64,000 bases of DNA from Adiantum capillus-veneris (Eukaryota; Streptophyta; Polypodiopsida; Polypodiales; Pteridaceae): contig CM043956.1 of assembly GCA_014529385.2 (NCBI GenBank), positions 86,045,721 to 86,109,720 on the forward strand, given 5' to 3'. The notes beneath the pieces are model-generated. The model was given only the letters and a program-made list of their open reading frames with translations, was not told where the DNA came from and made no database searches. Made by a program: the position numbers and the translations under genes. Positions 56,671-64,000 of the stretch are shown piece after piece; position 1 is the stretch's first letter, and the number at the start of each line of letters is the position of its first letter.

Positions 56671-58158
56671 TTGATTGACACAACAAAAAAGCAACACTAT
56701 GAATTATGATTATTCAAAGCCTTTAAATATATAACCAGTTTAACTAATTATAGCCACTCTTTTCCATGCACAAATGAGTGTATCATCTACATAGCATAGG
56801 GCTTGTTCCCACAAGTTTAGAATTAACTAAACCAAGGCTTGAAGACCCAACAATCCCCCCCTCAAGCATGAACTAGACTTACTCACAACCGTCAGTTTTA
56901 AGCTCTATCACAACAAAGGGTTTTGATATACCCATAACCTGGTGCTATGATAATGAACCCCCATCAAACACTTAGGGTGTAGGGCAAAAGTAGCTACTGG
57001 TTTACTTCCGAACCTTGGAATTAGGTTTACCCAATAACCTCATGCGAAGTGGTTTACAACAAGGACTTGGCCACAAAATTGATAACTTGGGAGGTCTTAC
57101 CACTTATGTGTGGTAGTGTCTATACCCATTCAAATTTTTGGCATGGCTATTAGTGACAATTTATAAGCTAAAACAAGGTTTTGATAGATAATATATAATT
57201 GTGTTGACTACAAAAAAACCTTGAACAAATATATGACATTGAATTGGTAAATTAAACTTGTGACCTCTTGTACCACAATCTTGAAGAAAATATTCATGTT
57301 TTGCATTTGTTGATATACCTCTTGGTGCTTGAAGCAAATTGTTGGATTTTGGATGTTCTTCATCTTTTTCTAGATCAACATGTACCTTCGGATATAAAAC
57401 ATTATCACTAGAAAGATATAATGATCTTGGATTTTGAGGATCTTACTATGAGAGAGGATCAATGGTCCCTTTAAAGCTAGATGGGCATGTTCAATGGACA
57501 GATGCTTCAAGAAAAAGTCAACACCTTACTCTTTTTCCACCTTAGGCTTTAAGAAATTTGGCAACAACTTTTCCATGATGAAACTCCAAAGATTTTATTT
57601 ATTTGTAGCTTTCTTTTCATGCATGTGAATATTTTCCAGGCCGATTGGCATTTTGAGAAGCTTGAATTCGTTGGACTGTAGTTTTATGAGATGATTACAA
57701 AATCAATTTTTCCACCTGTGCCTCGGAGATGCATAAACATTGTCTTGAAGTGGCTTCAAAACCTTCACAGGTGGGGGCTGTGAAGACCCTCTAGCCAAGG
57801 CTCAAAAAGGATGGCCACTATTAACATAGTGTGAAAATAGAGGAAGGAAAAATGGACTTTTTTTTAGCTTCAGATAGTCGTAGACAGTGCCGAGCGTGCT
57901 TGACTTATAGAGGACTTTACATCACACACTGTGTCAAAAATGGAGGCTCATACCATGACAAACCTATTGATGGTGGTTATGACCAAAACCACGCAGGTCG
58001 ATGAGAACCTTCTCTCCTCTGCAACTAGTTGTTCTTGCGGAGATTTTTGAGCCATGGCCTATACCCCAAAGATTTGATACCACTTTGTACGATGCACAAA
58101 TATGGTGGGTGAAGCCACTGAGGATCCATGGCAGCTTGGGAACGTGCATAGCAAAAAA

Positions 58159-58192
<34 letters not shown>

Positions 58193-58384
58193 GATCGACA
58201 AAACAAAACAAAAATGGTACGAATTATGCGGGGAATTATGATTATTCAAAGCCTTTACATACATCACCCATTTAACTAATTATAGCCACTCTTTCCCATG
58301 CACGACTAAGTGTATCGTCTACATGACATAGGGATTGTTCCCATGCATTTAGACTTAATTGGACTATAGCTTGGAAACCCAACA
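56549..58384 (-). mobile_element. Putative TRIM-like element
   Basis: Two direct repeats of about 300 bp (56,549-56,852 and 58,086-58,384) flank 1.23 kb without coding sequence. On the - strand both begin TGTTGGG. The left repeat has a purine tract just outside it (gaggggggga as read on the - strand), as a 3' LTR would. Left of the right repeat, gatttgatacca (58,071-58,082) resembles the tRNA-iMet primer site with two mismatches. Each repeat carries a GA tract (56,626-56,670 and 58,162-58,190). The small size and lack of genes fit a TRIM. The repeats are clearly diverged, so it is old. Confidence 0.5.
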
Positions 58385-58773
58385 CTCTCTCCCCCAATTT
58401 AAAAGTGTATTGCAAATCCAAGTTGATGGTTTTCCCCATTTACCTTCTGAATACATGTCTGACATCTGTTGAATTCAAGACTCATTGACAAATATATTTA
58501 AAGACCGTTCCCACAATGTTAAAAACTTCTCTTCCCTTCCAAGAGATTCTTCAACTATCCCAAGAAACTTGACAACCTACCTCGAGGGGCCACTCTACAA
58601 CCATGCCTCTTCATTTGTGTAAGGGGTTGCATTTCCTCCCTTAATTCATGGGTTTCTCAGTCATTGCTTCACCCCCATAGCTGCATTTTCATGTCTTTGC
58701 CTTGTAGTAGCAGCAGATCAGCCTCCCAATTTTCCTCTTGAAGATGAATGAAAAAACAATGACGGAATGCACC

Positions 58774-58812
<39 letters not shown>

Positions 58813-59399
58813 TCTCTCTCCACACACACACACACATTAGAAAACTTTTGAGCTCATTTTTGGGCCTTGTAAGAAATTGTCAATGTGGCACAACTTTCAA
58901 AAAGTAGGGATTAATAAAAATTTTGCAAATCAGATCCAAAGTTTTCAACGGTTAGATACTTAAAGTCTACTCTTCAAATGCTATCTATTCATATATAGCA
59001 TGCATGTATTAGACATTGCATTCATATAGATCTAGAGAAAGGTGATTTCAAATTAACATAACATTAACAAAATTAGCTAATTGAAAAAAATGGCAACTTT
59101 CATAGAACTCATCCAAACTATTTAAACCTTGCCTCTTTAGAATCCTTTTTTCAAGAGGTTTCGAAGGATAGGTCATATCATGGGGTTGTGAGTAATATTT
59201 AGAGGGGTTTATCAAGTTTCTCCCTTTTGTGCAATTTTGATTATGTGGCACCCTTCAAAGGCCCAAAAATGAGCTCAAAATTTTCCTAATGTGTGTGTAT
59301 TTTTACAAAATTTTCTTTTTTTTTAATAGCAAAACTCTCAATTTTGAGTGAATTATATTGATCATCTCAAAAAATTACAAGAACTTTCCATGCTCATGT
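58385..59399. other. No gene; holds a 36-base C run
   Basis: I see no gene. A C36 homopolymer lies at 58,775-58,810, followed by short TC and CA tracts. The phrase gggccttg-aaattgt recurs inverted near 59,250, but without a clear structure. Confidence 0.5.
58775..58810 (+). repeat. Homopolymer C36
   Basis: Thirty-six consecutive C, followed by (TC)5 and (CA)8. The G-rich complement could form a quadruplex and the C strand an i-motif (inference). The length in an assembly is often unreliable. Confidence 0.9.
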
Positions 59400-59673
59400 T
59401 GAGCCATGACACCATCCAGAGACCAAACTTACATCAGCTATCCGAGGAGACACCCTAACGACCTGGCCCCATGTCCTTGATACACAAGGTTAATTATCAT
59501 GTTCTTCACTAATCTTCTGGTTTCATGATTTGCCCTTTCCTAAGCATTTCGATGACAACAAGGCACAGGTAACCCTAGACCAATCATCCAAGTTTTGCTT
59601 GCACCCCAGTGTCCATATTAGCACTCTGCTTTCTTGTATAATTTTTGCGAAGCTTGCCACCTCAGGAACTCCT

Positions 59674-60264
59674 TCATACATGGTGGTTCCTTGTTTGCCA
59701 TACATTATGTAAAAAGCAAAACCTCATAATTTGAGCGTAGATGAGGAGGGCAGGACTACCCAAGTTCTTACCTCCAAGGAGTAAATCAGTCTTGAAAACA
59801 CCAATTTTCCATGTTCTTTGGACCCACTTGCATATTTTTCCTGTAAGGCCTCTAATAGTTGGGCATTCCATAAAAAGGTGGGTCAGATCTTCATTAGCGA
59901 TCCTGCACCCCAAGCATCTATCTGTCCCTATCCTTCTCTCCTGAATCTTCACCCCCATCGGAAGAGCACCCCTAATTACTTTTCATAGAAATACCTTCAT
60001 GTGATGCGGAACCTTTGGCGCCCATATGTTCTCCATTACCTGCTCTGACCTTTCCTCCGACCATTGTTTTTTCCATATCTTGTTAAGGGGGATATACCAA
60101 TTTTTCTTTAGCATAATTGTATGGTAAATGGCTTTAGAATAGGGTTTCCGTAAGAGGCTGCTTTCGGACCATTTCCAGGCATTCAAGTCAAACTCCGAGT
60201 CACACATTGGCATCACTGCACTGCCAAGCTCTTTCATCACTCTGTTGACTAGCAAAACCTCCAA
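59674..60264 (-). pseudogene. LINE ORF2 zinc-binding C-terminus (zf-RVT type)
   Basis: NIWAPKVPHHMKVFL, then GVKIQERRIGTDRCLGCRI and DLTHLFMECPTIRGL show the CxxC...HxxxxC pattern of the zf-RVT domain found in plant L1-type ORF2. Two frames meet near 59,970. Confidence 0.8.
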
Positions 60265-60269
60265 GTTAT

Positions 60270-60957
60270 TAAGTTGGAATTGGGTTACGAGAAGTTCAGT
60301 GTTTTCCCAACTCTTGTTGTCACTGCCTCAGTCGGTTCAAACCCTTATTATTCAGTTTCTTGGCTGCTTCTATCGAATAGGGATTTTGTGGCAGATCTAC
60401 AAATCTGGAAAGCCAGGGGGACCAATGCAGAATGGAGTTCTTGAAGTATTTGGTTTCTTCCCCCCACTTTAGGACTCCCGCTGCTCTATTGCATTTCCTT
60501 ACCAATTCCCCTGATCAGCCCCCAGACTTAGGGTAGCCCACGTCGGGGCTAATAGTGTGTCATAAACCTCGACCCCTCTCCACTTTCCTCCTTTCGAACC
60601 AAGTTTAGCTTCTTCTAGCATATCTCTGATCATGATAGCCCAAGCTTGGTCTTGTTTAGCCAAGGAGACTACAAATTTGGCACAACAAGCTTCTGCATGG
60701 GCCATAGGGTTGAGAATTGCAAGGCCTCCTTGATTTACTGGCCGAGCGACTGACTCCCAATAGGCCCATTGCCATGGCTTGGAGGACTTTGTGTTATTTT
60801 TCCATGAAAACCTTTTTACCGGTTTTAAGAACTCTTTCCAGTGACATTTAGCCATCTTGAGAAGCGGGCTAGTGAAGGAAATATAAGGGAGCATAAAGGC
60901 ATTAATCACTTTTATCCGGCTTGGGAATGGGAGAAGAACATACTCCCACCTACTCAT
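60270..60957 (-). pseudogene. LINE ORF2, region after RT
   Basis: WEYVLLPFPSRIKVINAFML, then FLKPVKRFSWKNN, YWESVARPVNQGGLAILNP and WAIMIRDMLEE match the thumb and linker part of plant L1-type ORF2 proteins (the SxxGRxxLIxSVL and LCxPKxxGGLGxR steps). A frame change near 60,500 is followed by NSILHWSPWLSRFVDLP. Confidence 0.75.
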
Positions 60958-61119
60958 TTTTGTTCTGATTTTTTCTAGGACCCTCTAACATCTTTGTTTG
61001 TGAGTTACGTTCACCCCCAAGAGGGCCCCCCAGATGTCTAAAAATATTTCTTTTCATAACAACCTCCCCCGACTAGTCGGAAGGGTCAAATGAGTCATTT
61101 TCCAACAGGGAGATCAGCC

Positions 61120-62230
61120 TTGTCTTATCTATATTTCAATTGGACCTCGAAGCTATAGAGAACATTTGTACAATCTCCAGATCTTTCCTAACGACCTGGG
61201 GACACGCCCTCAAGAAGAGGAGAGAGTCCTCTGCAAACATTTTTGCAAGTAGTTGGTTGTTTCTTGGTAGAGCTAGGCCTTGCAACTCTCGACTCTCAGC
61301 ACTAGCTTCGAGTGTTGTGATTAAAGGATGTGAACCTATGGCGAGCAGCAGGGGGCCCAGAGAGCATCCCTACTTAATAGACCTTTTGATCTCAAAAGAG
61401 CCCACTATTCTATTGCTGAATAGGAGCTCTGATTGGCTACCAGCCCCTAGTGCATGAATAAAACGACATAGGCGAGGCCCAAAGCCCATAACTTCCATGA
61501 TTGCTTCTATATATGTCCATGTTATTCTATCATAAGCCTTATCTAGGTCAAGCTGCAACAAAATGCACTCTTGGTTTGTGAAAGTTGCATATTTGATACC
61601 TACAATTGCTGCCAAGATGTTATCGTATATGGACCTTCCTTTGATGAACCCATGTTTATGGGGAGATATGATCCTGTTAAGTAAGGGGGCTAGTCTGAGG
61701 GCTACTGCCTTGGTAGCAATTTTGTAGGCCACCATCATCATCGTTATAGGGCGCCAATGTTTCATTTGAGAACAACAAAACTATTTGGGGATGGGTTTGA
61801 TAAGACCTCTCTTTACAATTATCTCCAACGACCCTTCGACAATGGCTTTGTTGGCCAAACTTGTGAATGGGGCCTTCAGATCATCCCAAAATTCTCTAAA
61901 GAATTATGTCGTCATCCCATCCCAACCAGGGGACTTCTCCTTGCCAAGGGCTTGCAATTCTAGTGAGCATTTGTCTTCGGAAAATGCCCCTTCCAGGATT
62001 TTAGCTTTTGACTGGGGAATCTTCTTCTTGAAACTTTGAAGTAAGGTCCTTCTGGCTTCATCTACTTTCGGGGACTGGATTTTTGGTCATCCAATGATTT
62101 GGCTAAGATAGTTCAACCAGCCATCTCATCTTGGTTATGAACTGCTATCCCTTTCTTATCAAAGAGTGAGTGGACATGGCCCTGACTCTTCTTGATTTTC
62201 AAAGCAACTAGAAGTGTTTCTATTCTCTAT
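61120..62230 (-). pseudogene. LINE reverse transcriptase domain
   Basis: It includes KEKSPGWDG, LANKAIVEGS, HWRPITMMMVAYKIATKAVA, GFIKGRSIYDNIL, LLQLDLDKAYDRITW, and MGFGPRLCRFI (the usual fingers and palm motifs). A TAG at 61,370 breaks the RQGCPLSP-like step. The catalytic FADD box reads FAED (acidic pair at 61,227-61,232), so the first Asp is Glu. The longest clean stretch is 61,370-61,765. Confidence 0.85.
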
Positions 62231-62240
62231 TAATAAATAT

Positions 62241-62442
62241 ACACAAAATAACATAAAAAATCAAAAGATAATTGGCTTTAGACAAGCTACAAGGGGTAGC
62301 ACAAAAACAACTCACCCTTTGATTTTTTTGTGTACATAGCTAAAAGAATGAGATCTCATTCTAATGCTTATATACATGAGCTTTAATCTGAATTGATATT
62401 CTCAAAAGTACCAAGAGTATAATAGTGATGGACAACACCGAG

Positions 62443-62501
<59 letters not shown>

Positions 62502-62592
62502 AGATGAAAGGATTTGACATCATAGAACCAATCCCAAGAGACCAACTAATAGATCTATGTGTTGATAAGTCTTATCCTCAACACCTATTGGG

Positions 62593-62629
<37 letters not shown>

Positions 62630-62700
62630 ATAAGAAGAAGAAGATTTAACAAATCCTAAAGGGCATCAAAGATGTGTTACTCAAGGGGAAAACCTAGTAA
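62241..62700 (+). repeat. Microsatellites (GA)n, two tracts
   Basis: GA tracts at 62,446-62,498 and 62,595-62,627. No gene between them. Confidence 0.9.
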
Positions 62701-62705
62701 GAGAT

Positions 62706-63145
62706 TAACCACACTTGGGAACAGAAAGCTTATCTCTTTTTGAATCATACTCTCGTGTGCACACACAAATGCATGAGAACAAAAGTTTTAACTTGATAGG
62801 AACAAACCTACGAGTGCTCAAAGGTGTAATCCAATGAATCTTGCACTTATCACTTGTTGAAAGAGAGAGAGAGAGAGAGAGAGTAAGAAAGGTTTCCATT
62901 GTTGTGTGCATCATGTATGTCTCTACTATTGTTGAGCATGGAAGTTGCAGACTTTGAATTTAACATCAACTTGGGAATAGAAAGCTTATCCCAATTTGAA
63001 TCATACTCTCACATGCACGCACACACACACACAAAATGCATCAAAGGAGAAGTTTCAACTCGATACGAACAAACCTAAGAGAGCTCAAAGGTCTAATTTG
63101 ATGAGTCTTGAACTTATCACCTATTGAGAGAGAGAGAGAGTATAT
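62706..63145 (+). repeat. Tandem duplication, unit about 258 bp
   Basis: Both units contain acttgggaa-agaaagcttat, gaatcatactctca-tgca, gaacaaacct and acttatcac followed by a GA tract. They start at about 62,711 and 62,969. Confidence 0.75.
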
Positions 63146-63159
63146 AGGAAATGTACCCA

Positions 63160-63511
63160 TTGACACCGGGTTAGCCGCACCTCCCTCTAACCCGGCCTAA
63201 GAGTTTAAAGTTCTCAGTTTTCAAAACCGAGAACCACATTAATCACCATTTGAGGAGTCGGAGGTAAAGAAAACCACAAAAAAATAGCACTTTTTCCTTA
63301 TTATCACTGCCACCAAACCTCCAAGGGCGCATAAAAGAACCACCTTCTTTCTAGGGTGGGCTGTCGTTTTGTTTTTTAAGTCTCTCTCTCTTTCATTATT
63401 CTCCACAACCATCCCTCTCTCTCTTACCTCGCTCCCACACACACACACTCCCCTCCCTCTCTTCTCTCTTGTTTTTCCCCACCAGCGGACCACCGCGTCC
63501 TAAGGTCAATA

Positions 63512-63572
<61 letters not shown>

Positions 63573-63649
63573 CCTCTTTCTCTCTCTTCCCCTCACTATT
63601 CTGTGTGTGTGTGTGTGTGTGTGTGGATACCACAAGCTTGAAGGCTAGC

Positions 63650-63699
<50 letters not shown>

Positions 63700-64000
63700 G
63701 ACCCCTACCATTACCCCACCCCGTTGGCACACAAAACCCCCCCTCTCTCGCTTGTTGTCGGCCAAGCCAGGAGCCCAAAACAAAACTCTCTCTCTTGTGC
63801 CCTCTGTCAACAAGCCCGAAGGCAGCTAGACACAATTTGAAGCCACTCTCCCTCTCTCTTACTCCCCCCACCCCTCCCCTCCCGAGCTCACCATAACCCT
63901 CTCTCTCTCTGACATTCTCATCATCCAGAAGGCATGCATAACAGCGACCCGCCCCCCCCCCCCCCCTCTCTCTCTCTTTATCTTTCTCTCTCCCTCTCCC
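63160..64000. repeat. Low-complexity block of CT, GT and C tracts
   Basis: CT tracts lie at 63,516-63,567 and 63,656-63,697, a GT tract at 63,602-63,625 and a C15 run at 63,952-63,966. The segment taataatattctct/agcaataatactctct is repeated before both CT tracts. I see no gene. Confidence 0.8.

Larger units (their letters stand above)
59400..62240 (-). mobile_element. 5'-truncated LINE (L1-type) retrotransposon
   Basis: On the - strand, from right to left: the segment before RT (KGIAVHNQDE, then KEKSPGWDG), the RT core, the post-RT WEYVLLPFPSRIKVINAF region, and the zinc-binding C-terminus (CLGC ... HLFMECP). This is the order of plant L1-type ORF2. No endonuclease is present, because similarity ends near 62,240 at the 5' side. 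A T-rich stretch near 59,310-59,335 on the + strand could be the remnant of the poly(A) tail. Many stops and frameshifts show an old, dead copy. Confidence 0.85.

Overview
The window is nuclear DNA from a land plant with a large, repeat-rich genome. It holds plant-type Ty3/Gypsy, Ty1/Copia, CACTA (En/Spm) and LINE elements, an isoprenylated HMA-domain (HIPP) gene fragment and a BYPASS1/ROH1-like gene. Two of the retroelement families are primed by plant tRNA-iMet and tRNA-Asp. There is no bacterial gene organisation. The species cannot be named from sequence alone; the density of CT/GA/CA microsatellites and old retroelements would suit a fern, lycophyte or gymnosperm (inference). I see no clearly intact host gene. 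Almost all recognisable coding sequence belongs to transposable elements or broken genes.

Layout. 1-4.7 kb: gene-free dispersed repeats and microsatellites. 4.7-5.84 kb: a GC-rich island holding a BPS1/ROH1-like gene behind a TATA box, broken by two apparent frameshifts and one stop. 5.9-9.7 kb: an old tandem array with a unit of about 1.18 kb. 9.7-13.1 kb: AT-rich, gene-free, with diverged short duplications. 13.1-19.8 kb: a degenerate chromovirus-type Gypsy element on the + strand (Gypsy-A). 20-23.5 kb: microsatellites inside conserved flanks, and one exon-like block. 23.5-31.1 kb: a second copy of the same chromovirus family on the - strand (Gypsy-B). The two copies have lost different parts of pol.

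34.0-47.3 kb is a nest. Two similar repeats of about 300 bp, each with a TATA box, flank a decayed element with an RT-family-like N-terminal motif (Penelope-like is my best guess). A young, structurally complete LTR retrotransposon (36,561-45,518) sits inside it, with LTRs of about 573 bp that differ at only three positions by eye, a perfect 5-bp target duplication (ATCAT) and a tRNA-Asp primer site. It encodes only gag and a retropepsin, with no RT, RNase H or integrase, so it looks non-autonomous.

48.2-51.95 kb is the right part of a CACTA transposon: a three-exon tnp2-type transposase on the - strand, a terminal CACTACAAGAG, subterminal GCGACGCT motifs with a perfect 27-bp hairpin, and a captured HIPP fragment ending in a CaaX box. 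52.3-54.5 kb is a 1.3-kb tandem duplication. 54.9-55.7 kb is a Copia remnant (- strand). 56.5-58.4 kb is a possible TRIM-like element. 59.4-62.2 kb is a 5'-truncated LINE (- strand). The remainder is microsatellites and low-complexity sequence, including a run of 36 C.
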